Shown here piece by piece: positions 25,111 through 33,038 of a stretch of 64,000 nt of DNA. Source of the DNA: Streptomyces sp. MNU76 (GTDB taxonomy: Bacteria; Actinomycetota; Actinomycetes; Streptomycetales; Streptomycetaceae). The stretch spans positions 434,001 to 498,000 of the forward strand of contig NZ_JAJKLK010000003.1 in assembly GCF_020982545.1 (NCBI RefSeq), read 5' to 3'. The position numbers and the translations under genes were made by a program. How positions within the stretch are numbered: position 1 is the stretch's first letter; every line of letters begins with the position of its first letter. Below the pieces are notes generated by a model. That model ran no database searches and was not told where the DNA came from. It saw only the letters and a list, made by a program, of their open reading frames with translations.

Positions 25111-26501
25111 ATGACCACGACCAGCACCCCCGAGGCCACCGAGCCCGAACCGACCTCGACCCCGGCGCGCCCGCCGCCCCAGGCCGCAAGTTCGGCCTCG
25201 CCGCCGCCACCGCCCTCGTCATGGGCAACATCATCGGCGGCGGCATCTTCACCCTCCCCGCGGCCGTCGCCCCGTACGGCACGGTCAGCCTGCTCGCCTT
25301 CGTCATCCTCTCCGTGGCCGCCGTCCTGCTGGCGCTGCTCTTCGGCAGGCTGGCCCGCCGCAGCCCGGTCACCGGCGGTCTCTACGTCTACCCGCGCGAC
25401 GCCTTCGGCCCCTTCGCGGGCTTCCTGTCGGCCTGGTCGTACTGGACGATGTGCTGGGTCAGCATCGCCGCGCTCGCCGTCGGTGTCGTCGGCTACGTCG
25501 ACGTGCTGATACCGCTGGGTGACAGCAAGGCGGTCCTGGCGCTGGTGGCCCTGGCCGCCCTGTGGCTGCCGGCCGCCGCGAACTTCGCGGGCACCCGCTA
25601 TGTGGGCGCCGTGCAGATCGTCTCCACCGTGCTGAAGTTCGTGCCGCTGCTGCTGGTCGCCACCGTCGGCCTGTTCTTCGTCGACACCGACAACTTCGGT
25701 CCGTTCAACGCCTCCGGCGAGAGCGCCCCCGGCGCGGTCGCCGCCGCGGCCGCGCTCCTCCTCTACAGCTTCCTGGGCGTGGAGTCGGCCGCCGTCAGCG
25801 CCGGCGAGGTCAAGGATCCCGAGCGCACCGTGGGCCGCGCCAGTGTCCTCGGCACCCTCGCTTCCGCCGTGGTCTACATCCTCGGCACGGTCGCCGTGTT
25901 CGGCCTGGTCCCGCACGAGGAACTGGTCGAGTCCGGGGCGCCCTTCGCCGATGCCGTGAACGCGATGGCGGGCGGCAGCTGGGGCGGCACGGTGATCGCG
26001 CTGGTCGCCGTGGCCTCGATCGTGGGCTGCCTCAACGGCTGGGTCCTGCTCAGCGCCCAGATGCCCTACGCCGCCGCCCGTGACGGCCTCTTCCCGAAGC
26101 CGTTCGCCCGGGTCGGCAAGGGCGGTGTCCCCGGCTTCGGCGTCCTCGCCACCGCCGTCCTCGGCACGCTGCTCATCGTCGTCAACTACGCGGACGACCC
26201 GGACACCGCGTTCCGTGTCCTCGTCCTCATCACCACGTTCACCGGCTGCGTCCCCTATCTGCTCTCCGCCGCCGCCCAGCTGTACTGGCTGGCGCGCGGC
26301 ACCCGGGAGCGGGTCCGCCCCGCCGGCCTGGCCCGCGACCTGATCGTCGCCGCACTCTCCTTCGCCTTCTCCTTCTGGCTGATCGCGGGCGCCGGTTACG
26401 CGGCCGTCTACCAGGGCGCGCTGTTCCTCTTCGCGGGCATCCCGGTGTACGTGTGGCTGCGGGGGCGGCAGGAGGGGGCCGAGGAAACCGGCGGCGCCTA
26501 G
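25111..26501 (+). pseudogene. APC-family amino-acid permease, frameshifted near the start
   Basis: About 463 residues when repaired. The ATG at 25111 opens MTTTSTPEATEPEPTSTPARP, then the frame breaks in the G/C run at 25168-25180; with one base added it continues as PGRKFGLAAATALVMGNIIGGG, the first membrane helix of amino acid/polyamine/organocation transporters. Twelve helices follow, with GGLYVYPRDAFGPFAGFLSAWSYW and the FLGVESAAVSAGEVKDPERTVGRA segment seen in arginine/agmatine-type and S-methylmethionine permeases. Being divergent from mmuM, S-methylmethionine or another sulfur amino acid is an attractive substrate, but this is inference. The defect may be a sequencing error. Confidence 0.78.
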
Positions 26502-26510
26502 ACACGCCGA

Positions 26511-26541
26511 ACCGGCGGGCCCCGCGACGGGACCCGCCGGT
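26511..26541. terminator. Bidirectional terminator between convergent genes
   Basis: ACCGGCGGG (26511-26519) pairs with CCCGCCGGT (26533-26541), with extra CCC/GGG pairing inside. It lies between the permease stop and the stop of the I36 inhibitor gene. Confidence 0.7.
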
Positions 26542-26551
26542 CACCTCCTGA

Positions 26552-26995
26552 TCAGCAGGAGGCCTGCCAACGGTGGGAGCGGATCCTGGCGCTGAAGTCG
26601 TTGTCGTATCCGCCGTCCTGCCTGAAGCAGTAGCGGGTGCCGGTGTAGTTGGCGCCGGTGTAGAGCGCGACGTAGTTGTACGAGGACGAGGTACCGCGGT
26701 TCCAGACGGACCTGACGTTCTGGGTGTCGGACCACGAACACTGGATGCTGCCGTTCCACCAGTCGGGGTCGGCGTTGCTCCAGGCGCAGCGGCTGCCCGT
26801 CCCGTTGATGTTGCTCCAGACACACACGTTCCCGGTGCCGCACTCCCACGCCTGCGGCGCGGCGCTGGCCGAGCTGGGCGCGACCAGGCCCAACGAGGCC
26901 ACGGCGGCGGTGAGGCCCACGGCCGCCAGGATCCGGCGGATCCGACGAGGCCTACGGCTCTGCTTCCGGTCATTCTCCTGCTGGTGCGAGGACAT
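26552..26995 (-). CDS. Secreted peptidase inhibitor family I36 protein
   Basis: 147 aa. A Sec signal peptide runs to about residue 39 (RRIRRILAAVGLTAAVASLGLVAPSSASA, then APQAW). The mature part is a small Cys- and Trp-rich domain: WECGTGNVCVWSNINGTG, WSNADPDWW, QCSWSDTQNVRSVWNRGTSS and NYTGTRYCFRQ, the pattern of the beta/gamma-crystallin-like I36 (SMI, Streptomyces metalloproteinase inhibitor) family. The start ATG 26993-26995 follows GAGAAGGG. It probably inhibits an extracellular protease; the partner is not encoded nearby. Confidence 0.85.
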   Translation of the reverse strand: MSSHQQENDRKQSRRPRRIRRILAAVGLTAAVASLGLVAPSSASAAPQAWECGTGNVCVWSNINGTGSRCAWSNADPDWWNGSIQCSWSDTQNVRSVWNRGTSSSYNYVALYTGANYTGTRYCFRQDGGYDNDFSARIRSHRWQASC

Positions 26996-27131
26996 CCCCG
27001 GTCCCTTCTCCTGTCTCCTGCTGGATCGTGCCGGCGGGCACGGCTGGCGGGAATTCATGTTTCCCGCACCCCTCGGCGCTGTCATGCTCATGTGAGGTGA
27101 GTGAAAACACGCAGGTCGGAGACCGACGACC

Positions 27132-28130
27132 ATGGGGAACGGGATGCTCCGCTTTCACTTCGGACCCGAAGACCTCACCAAGGTGCGCGTGGCGACCGAG
27201 CCCCACGCGCTCTGGGAGATCGCGGTCAGCCTGCACCGGCTCCAGACACGCGAAGGCCGCTGGGCCTACGCCTCCTGGTTCCGTGACGCGCGGGCCGCGC
27301 TGCGTCAGGCCGGGCTCGACCAGACCGTGAAGAGCTTCCTGCTGCCGCTCTTCCCGCGCGCCGGGTACTTCCCCGACTTCCTGACCCCGCCGGAGGGCAC
27401 GCAGGGGCTGGACGCCGGGCTGGAAGCCGTCCTGGCGACCCCGGACGAGAGGGTGGACGGCGAGGTCGAGCTGCTCCGCCGGGCCGTCGGCGCCCCGGCG
27501 TGGACCCGCAGGCTCGGCGAGCGCGGCATGCGGCAACAACTCGTGGACGCCCTGCGCGCCTACCACCGTGCCGTGATCGCCCCGCACGAGGCGCACATCG
27601 AGCAACGGCTGCGGGCCGAACGCGCCCGGCACACGCGCGCCCTGTTCCACGCCGGGACCGAGGGGATGCTCGACCAGCTGGGCCCCACGATCCGCTGGCT
27701 GCCGCCGGTCCTGGAGATCGCCCCGTACCCGGACCACCGCGACGTGCTCCTCGCGGGCCGGGGGCTGCTCCTGATCCCCTCCCACTTCTGCTGGCACGCG
27801 CCCATCGCCCTGGCCGACGCCGGGCTCCCGCCCGTGCTGCTCTACCCCCTGCACCACCAGCCGGCGGCGCCCCGTTCCGTCGGTTCGCCGCCGCTGAACG
27901 CCCTGCTCGGCACCACCCGCGCCGCCATCCTGCGGGCCGGCGAGACCGGCTGCACCACCACGGAGGCCGCCCGCCGGGCCGGTGTGACCCCCACGACGGC
28001 CAGCCATCACACCGCCGTCCTGCGCGACGCCGGCCTGATGGCCAGTCACCGCCACGCCAACACGGTCCTGCACACCCTGACCCCGCTCGGAGCCGCCCTG
28101 CTGGAGCAGAAGCCCCGGCAGGACGGCTGA
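27132..28130 (+). CDS. ArsR/SmtB-like winged-helix regulator with long N-terminal domain
   Basis: 332 aa. The N-terminal 230 residues begin LRFHFGPEDLTKVRVATEPHALWE, a conserved opening of a Streptomyces family in which an all-helical effector domain precedes the HTH. The C-terminal 80 residues are a winged helix: LLGTTRAAILRAGETGCTTTEAARRAGVTPTTASHHTAVLRDAGLMASHRHANTVLHTLTPLG. No metal-binding Cys/His box typical of ArsR is seen, so the signal is unknown. The start may be ATG 27132 (GGAG ten bases upstream) or ATG 27144, where homologue-like sequence starts. It ends 18 nt before a convergent gene. Confidence 0.82.
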   Translation: MGNGMLRFHFGPEDLTKVRVATEPHALWEIAVSLHRLQTREGRWAYASWFRDARAALRQAGLDQTVKSFLLPLFPRAGYFPDFLTPPEGTQGLDAGLEAVLATPDERVDGEVELLRRAVGAPAWTRRLGERGMRQQLVDALRAYHRAVIAPHEAHIEQRLRAERARHTRALFHAGTEGMLDQLGPTIRWLPPVLEIAPYPDHRDVLLAGRGLLLIPSHFCWHAPIALADAGLPPVLLYPLHHQPAAPRSVGSPPLNALLGTTRAAILRAGETGCTTTEAARRAGVTPTTASHHTAVLRDAGLMASHRHANTVLHTLTPLGAALLEQKPRQDG

Positions 28131-28148
28131 GGACAGCGGCCGCCGGGC

Positions 28149-30266
28149 TCAGCCGGTGGCCGCGTGCCGCCCGCCCCGGCGCCGGTTGCCCCCGAGGCGC
28201 CTGGCCACCGGCACCAGCAGCCCGACGAGACCGCCGAGGGCGAGGGCGTACGGCCACCAGCCGAAGCCGCTGTCGGCGGAGGCGCTCGCGTTCTGTGTAC
28301 GGGGGTCCCGCGCCTCGGAGCCGGAGCCCGCGCCGGCGGCCTTCACGGACGGGGACGGGCTGCCCTTCACCCGCGTGAGGACGACGTCGTTCCCGTCACC
28401 GCCCTTGTACCCGATCCGGTAGGTACTGTCGGCCAGCTTCACCTCGGCGCCCTCGCGCAGACCGGTGAACGTACCGACGTTCTTGCCCTTGCCCGTGCGG
28501 TTGATCACGGTGATCTTCTCGCCGGGTCCGCCGACCGCGCCCAGGGCCGCGAAGTCCAGCCCACCGGCGAGCCTCACCGCCCCGTTCACCTTCAACGGCT
28601 TCTCGCGCAGCACCAGTTCGCCCTGCTCGGTCTGGGTGTAGCCCCCGGTCACCGTGAGGCCGGCCACGACGGCGCCCGCGTTGGTCACCAAGCCCTTCAC
28701 CGTGCCCTCGCCCGCCAGCGAGTGGGTCACCCGCAGGCCGGCCGTGCCCACGTCGAGCTTCGCCCCGGTCGTCGTGAGCCGTATCGCCTGGCTGCGCGCC
28801 AGCGTCGCTCCCGAGCGGAGCGCGAGCGTGCCCTTGGTGACGGTCGTCCTGCCGGTGTACGTCACCCCGCCGCCCGTCAGGGTCGTCGTCGCGGCGCCCG
28901 ACTGGGTGAGCGAGCCGCTGCCGCTCACCTTGGGCAGCGTGACGGGCTTGGAGACGTTCCGGACCACCAGCCGACCGTTGTTGACCACCTTGTACAGGTC
29001 ACCCTTGGTGTGGAGCCCGCCGTCGCCGCCCGCCCTGCCGCTGCCCAGCCGCAGCACCGCGCCCTTCTCGACCGTGGTCGAGCCGTTGTAGTACTGCACG
29101 GCGGCGAAGGTGACGTCGTTGCCCTTCGTCCCCTTGATGACGATGTCCCCGGCGCCGGGAGCGGAGAGCGTGTCGTGGAACACGCCGCCGCCGATGGGGG
29201 CGCCCAGGGTGACCGGCCCGTTGTAGTCGAAGGTGAGCAGCGAACGGGACCGGGCGGCGAGGAGGTTGATGTAGACCGTCTCGGCGGTGCCCGGCATGAA
29301 GATCTTGTTCGTCGTCCCGTCGCCCCACTGGACGTTCGCGCCCTTGATGTTGGTGCCGCGCTTGTTGACGTTCTTGTGCGCGGGCGTCCAGTTCAGGGCG
29401 GGGTCGCTGAGTGAGGGGTTGGTGTCGCCGCCCCGGTCCGACCAGCTGTACTGGCCGGTGAGGACCACTTTGCTGCCCGGCCGGGACTGGACGTTGATGT
29501 CGCTGCCGTACTCGCGCTGGTAGAAGTCCATCTGCTGGGTGACGGTCCGGCCCAGTGGGGTGTCCACGGTCCAGGTGCCCTGGTTGAGGACCTTGCGGGC
29601 GTTCGGCAGCGAGGTCGCGAACTCCGGGCTTCCGGCGTTCACCTGGGTGCCGTTGTCGATGACCCCGGTGAAGGGGTGGGTACCCGACAGGTCCCAGGTG
29701 GCCCAGAGGAACCTCGGCTGGCTGACCAGGCCGGAGCCGCTGATGGTGCCCAGGTTGTATGCGACGTCCTTCAGGGCGAGCCGCAGGGTGCCGTCGACCC
29801 GGATGTTGTTCTGGTTGAGCCGGAACGCCGGGGTGCCGTACGGGTAGTGGCCGATCACCCCGGTCGAGCCGCTGTTGCCGTACTGCAGGGTCGCGCCCTT
29901 CGCGACGGTCACGGCGGGCGGGTCCGGGTGGGTGACGGTGACGTACGGGTGGTTGCCGCCGAGGACGCGCACGCGCTGCCGCTGCCGGGACTTCGGCAGG
30001 GTGAAGTCGCTGTCCCGGGTGAGGACCAGCGTCCCGGTGCCGCGCACGGTGAGGGTGCCGGTGCCGCTGAACACCCCGTCGTACGTGGTCGTCCCGGACG
30101 GCACGGTGACCACCGTGTCCCCGGCGAGCGTGACGTCCCGCCCGGCCAGGACGTCGGCGGTCGCGTCGCGCGGGCCGGCGGCGGTCGCTGTCGGGGTGCC
30201 GAGCAGCAGGGCGGTGACCGCCAGGGCTCCGGCGGCCGACGCTGTCTTGTGGATATGGGTGCGCAC
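28149..30266 (-). CDS. Secreted, membrane-anchored autotransporter-type beta-strand-repeat protein
   Basis: 705 aa. A signal peptide (MRTHIHKTASAAGALAVTALLLGTPTATA) is followed by a long region of short beta repeats such as YDGVFSGTGTLTVRGTGTLVLT and VTYTGRTTVTKGTLALRSGATLA, the pattern of the autotransporter-associated beta-strand repeat (PATR). The end is a Ser/Ala-rich spacer, one helix (WWPYALALGGLVGLLVPVARRL) and a basic tail, so it stays in the membrane; there is no LPXTG and no outer-membrane barrel. The start is GTG 30264-30266 without a clear ribosome-binding site; the open frame extends further only as antisense to the GH43 gene. It is divergent from the GH43 operon, so it may bind polysaccharide or be co-regulated. 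Confidence 0.83.
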   Translation of the reverse strand: MRTHIHKTASAAGALAVTALLLGTPTATAAGPRDATADVLAGRDVTLAGDTVVTVPSGTTTYDGVFSGTGTLTVRGTGTLVLTRDSDFTLPKSRQRQRVRVLGGNHPYVTVTHPDPPAVTVAKGATLQYGNSGSTGVIGHYPYGTPAFRLNQNNIRVDGTLRLALKDVAYNLGTISGSGLVSQPRFLWATWDLSGTHPFTGVIDNGTQVNAGSPEFATSLPNARKVLNQGTWTVDTPLGRTVTQQMDFYQREYGSDINVQSRPGSKVVLTGQYSWSDRGGDTNPSLSDPALNWTPAHKNVNKRGTNIKGANVQWGDGTTNKIFMPGTAETVYINLLAARSRSLLTFDYNGPVTLGAPIGGGVFHDTLSAPGAGDIVIKGTKGNDVTFAAVQYYNGSTTVEKGAVLRLGSGRAGGDGGLHTKGDLYKVVNNGRLVVRNVSKPVTLPKVSGSGSLTQSGAATTTLTGGGVTYTGRTTVTKGTLALRSGATLARSQAIRLTTTGAKLDVGTAGLRVTHSLAGEGTVKGLVTNAGAVVAGLTVTGGYTQTEQGELVLREKPLKVNGAVRLAGGLDFAALGAVGGPGEKITVINRTGKGKNVGTFTGLREGAEVKLADSTYRIGYKGGDGNDVVLTRVKGSPSPSVKAAGAGSGSEARDPRTQNASASADSGFGWWPYALALGGLVGLLVPVARRLGGNRRRGGRHAATG

Positions 30267-30314
30267 GTCATGGGGACGGTCCGGGGCCCGCGCCGATAAC
30301 AGAAATCTCGAAGA

Positions 30315-30329
30315 GAAACCTCGAACAAG
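30315..30329. promoter_or_regulatory. 15-mer shared with the LacI/carboxylesterase gap
   Basis: GAAACCTCGAACAAG, identical to 18472-18486. Here it lies between the beta-repeat gene and the GH43 promoter, next to further TCGAA stretches at about 30307-30313 and 30451-30456. Confidence 0.4.
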
Positions 30330-30386
30330 AATCCCGCCATCCCCCGGTTCCGTTCCTGTGAGCCTGTGTTGGTCTCGCGCAACCCG

Positions 30387-30415
30387 TTGACCTCCCCGTA
30401 ACACGCCCTTACCTT
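30387..30415 (+). promoter_or_regulatory. Promoter of the GH43 operon
   Basis: TTGACC (30387-30392) and TACCTT (30410-30415) with an optimal 17-nt spacer, giving a leader of about 80 nt before the ATG at 30504. TCGAAC at 30451-30456 lies within that leader and could be an operator. Confidence 0.6.
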
Positions 30416-30503
30416 TTCGGCGTTCGGAATGAAAGATCTTGTGCGATATGTCGAACATTTCTGTTTCCTTTTGTTCCCCCCTCCGAGAGGAAGCCACAGC
30501 CCC

Positions 30504-31589
30504 ATGGGCCGCGACCACACCGTTCCCGAACCCCCGAACCGTCGACTGCTCCTGAAGGGTGCCCTGGCCGCCGGCGCCCTCACGGCGGTGCCCGCGACCG
30601 CCGCCCACGCGGCCGGTTCCCGGCACGCGGCGGCGCCGCCGTACGTCAACCCGCTGGTCCGCAACCGCGCCGACCCGCACATCAACCGGCACACCGACGG
30701 CTTCTACTACTTCACGGCGACCGCTCCCGAGTACGACCGGATCATCCTGCGCAGGTCCCGCACCCTGCGCGGTCTGTCGACGGCCGCCGAGTCGGTGATC
30801 TGGCGCAAGCACGCCACGGGCGTGATGGGCGCGCACATCTGGGCGCCCGAGATCCACCGCGTCGACGGCAAGTGGTACATCTACTTCGCCTCCGCGCCCG
30901 CCGAGGACATCTGGGCGATCCGCATCTGGGTGCTGGAGAACTCCCACCCGAACCCCTTCCAGGGCACCTGGGTCGAGCGCGGGCAGCTGAAGACGGCCTG
31001 GGAGACCTTCTCCCTGGACGCCACCACCTTCACCCACCGGGGCTCCCGCTATCTCGCGTGGGCGCAGCACGAGCCCGGGATGAACAACAACACGGCGGTC
31101 TGGCTGTCGAGGATGGCCGACCCGCTGACGCTGACCGGACCCCAGGTGCGCCTGACGACACCGGAGTTGGACTGGGAGGTCATCGGCTTCAAGGTCAACG
31201 AGGGTCCGTCGGTCATCAAGCGCAACGGCCGGCTCTTCATGACCTACTCGGCGAGCGCGACCGACGCGAACTACTGCATGGGCCTGCTCACCGTCGACGC
31301 GGACGCCGACCTCATGAACCCCGCCAACTGGTCGAAGTCCCCCACGCCGGTCTTCACCAGCAACGACACCACCCAGCAGTACGGTCCGGGCCACAACAGC
31401 TTCACCGTCGCCGAGGACGGCCGCACCGACGTCCTCGTCTACCACGCCCGCCAGTACAAGGACATCGTCGGCGACCCCCTCGACGACCCCAACCGCCACA
31501 CCCGGATCCAGCGCCTCGACTGGAAGCCCGACGGCACCCCCGACTTCGGCGTCCCCGTGGCCGACTCACCCACCCCGAACACCCGGTAA
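30504..31589 (+). CDS. Secreted glycoside hydrolase family 43 (arabinofuranosidase-type)
   Basis: 361 aa. A Tat signal (NRRLLLKGALAAGALTAVPATAAHA) exports it folded. The five-bladed GH43 fold is recognisable from NPLVRNRADPHINRHTDGFYYFTAT (catalytic base Asp in RADPH), the MGAHIWAPEIHRVDGKWYIYFAS blade, the ETFSLDATTF blade (pKa-modulating Asp), and EGPSVIKRNGRLFMTYSAS (acid Glu). The family cleaves alpha-L-arabinofuranosyl or related residues. The start ATG 30504 follows GAGAGGAAG; the upstream ATG at 30429 has no support. It is the first gene of a two-gene operon, with 11 nt to the next. Confidence 0.92.
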   Translation: MGRDHTVPEPPNRRLLLKGALAAGALTAVPATAAHAAGSRHAAAPPYVNPLVRNRADPHINRHTDGFYYFTATAPEYDRIILRRSRTLRGLSTAAESVIWRKHATGVMGAHIWAPEIHRVDGKWYIYFASAPAEDIWAIRIWVLENSHPNPFQGTWVERGQLKTAWETFSLDATTFTHRGSRYLAWAQHEPGMNNNTAVWLSRMADPLTLTGPQVRLTTPELDWEVIGFKVNEGPSVIKRNGRLFMTYSASATDANYCMGLLTVDADADLMNPANWSKSPTPVFTSNDTTQQYGPGHNSFTVAEDGRTDVLVYHARQYKDIVGDPLDDPNRHTRIQRLDWKPDGTPDFGVPVADSPTPNTR

Positions 31590-31600
31590 GGAGAGCTGAG

Positions 31601-33013
31601 ATGAGACGTGCGTACGCGATGCTCCTCGCGCTCTGTCTGGCGCTGGCCGGCGCCCTCGTGACCGCCGGCCCCGCCCAGGCGGCACCGCAGACCGTCCCCA
31701 ACGGCACCCAGTTCAAGGACACCTCGGGCAACCCCCTGCACGCCCACGGCGGCGGAGTCGTCAAGGTCGGTTCGTACTACTACTGGTTCGGCGAGAACCG
31801 CAACACCGACAACAGCTTCCGGTACGTCTCGGCCTACCGCTCCACGGACCTCAAGACCTGGGAGTTCCGCAACCACGTCCTGACCGAGGCCACCGACCCC
31901 GAGCTGGCGACCGCCAACATCGAGCGGCCGAAGGTCATGTACAACGCGGCCACCGGCAAGTACGTGATGTGGATGCACAAGGAGAACGGCGTCGACTACA
32001 GCGAGGCCCGCGCGGCCGTCGCCGTCTCCGACACCGTCGACGGGAACTACACCTGGCGGGGCAGCTTCCGCCCGCTCGGCACCCACATGTCCCGTGACAT
32101 CACCACCTTCGTGGACACCGACGGCACCGGCTACATGATCTCCGCCGCCCGTGAGAACTACGACCTCCAGATCTACCGGCTCACCGCCGACTACACCGGC
32201 ATCGCCGCCCTCGTCGCCGACCCCTGGCACGGCGGCCACCGCGAGGCGCCGGCCCTGTTCAAGCGCGATGGCGTCTACTTCATGCTCACGTCGGGCGCCA
32301 CGGGCTGGAACCCCAACCAGCAGCAGTACGCCACCGCCACGAGCATCGCGGGCCCCTGGACCGCCATGGCCAACGTCGGCGACTCCACGACCTTCGGCTC
32401 GCAGACCGCATACGTGCTGCCCGTGCAGGGCACGTCGACCACCTCGTACCTCTACCTGGGCGACCGCTGGGGCAACTCCTTCGGCGGCACGGTCAACGAC
32501 TCCCGCTACGTCTGGCTGCCGCTGACCTTCCCGACCTCGACCACGATGTCCATGTCCTGGTCGCCGGAGGTCACCGTCGACACGGCCACCGGCACGATCA
32601 GCGGCACCAGCGCCACGTACAACACGCTGATCGCCCGCCACTCGTCCAAGTGCGCCGACGTCACCAGCCAGTCGCAGTGGCCGGGGGCCCAGATCAAGCA
32701 GTACACCTGCAACGGCGGCACCAACCAGAAGTACTGGTTCAAGTCCGTCGGCAGCGGCTACTACCAGCTGACGACCCGGCACAGCTCCCTGTGCGTGCAG
32801 GAGAACGCCAACACGGTCACCCAGGAGAACTGCGACTCCTCGAACACCGCCCAGCAGTTCTCGCTCACCACCACCGGCTCCTACGTGAACGTCAAGTCCC
32901 GCGCGACCGGCGAGTGCCTGGACGTCAACGGCGCGTCCACCGCGGACGGCGCCGCCGTCATCACGTACACGTGCAACGGGGGCACCAACCAGCAGTGGAC
33001 GCGCGGGACATGA
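31601..33013 (+). CDS. Secreted GH43 enzyme with C-terminal ricin-type CBM13
   Basis: 470 aa. A Sec signal peptide (MRRAYAMLLALCLALAGALVTAGPAQA) precedes a GH43 catalytic domain (about 30-335) with HAHGGGVVKVGSYYYWFGEN, ERPKVMYNAATGKYVMWMH and HREAPALFKRDGVYFMLTSGATGWNPNQ. A carbohydrate-binding module of about 130 residues follows with QxW-type repeats (NTLIARHSSKCADV, GGTNQKYWF, GECLDVNG, GGTNQQW). Streptomyces enzymes of this build include exo-beta-1,3-galactanases acting on arabinogalactan, the closest functional guess. AAGGAGAG precedes the ATG. It is co-transcribed with the upstream GH43. Confidence 0.92.
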   Translation: MRRAYAMLLALCLALAGALVTAGPAQAAPQTVPNGTQFKDTSGNPLHAHGGGVVKVGSYYYWFGENRNTDNSFRYVSAYRSTDLKTWEFRNHVLTEATDPELATANIERPKVMYNAATGKYVMWMHKENGVDYSEARAAVAVSDTVDGNYTWRGSFRPLGTHMSRDITTFVDTDGTGYMISAARENYDLQIYRLTADYTGIAALVADPWHGGHREAPALFKRDGVYFMLTSGATGWNPNQQQYATATSIAGPWTAMANVGDSTTFGSQTAYVLPVQGTSTTSYLYLGDRWGNSFGGTVNDSRYVWLPLTFPTSTTMSMSWSPEVTVDTATGTISGTSATYNTLIARHSSKCADVTSQSQWPGAQIKQYTCNGGTNQKYWFKSVGSGYYQLTTRHSSLCVQENANTVTQENCDSSNTAQQFSLTTTGSYVNVKSRATGECLDVNGASTADGAAVITYTCNGGTNQQWTRGT

Positions 33014-33038
33014 CGATACGTCAGTCCTCTGGAAACGG

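Noticed and set aside
30267..31499. N-terminal extension of the beta-repeat protein across the GH43 gene
   Set aside because: The extension is antisense to GH43 coding sequence and would bury the signal peptide in mid-protein.
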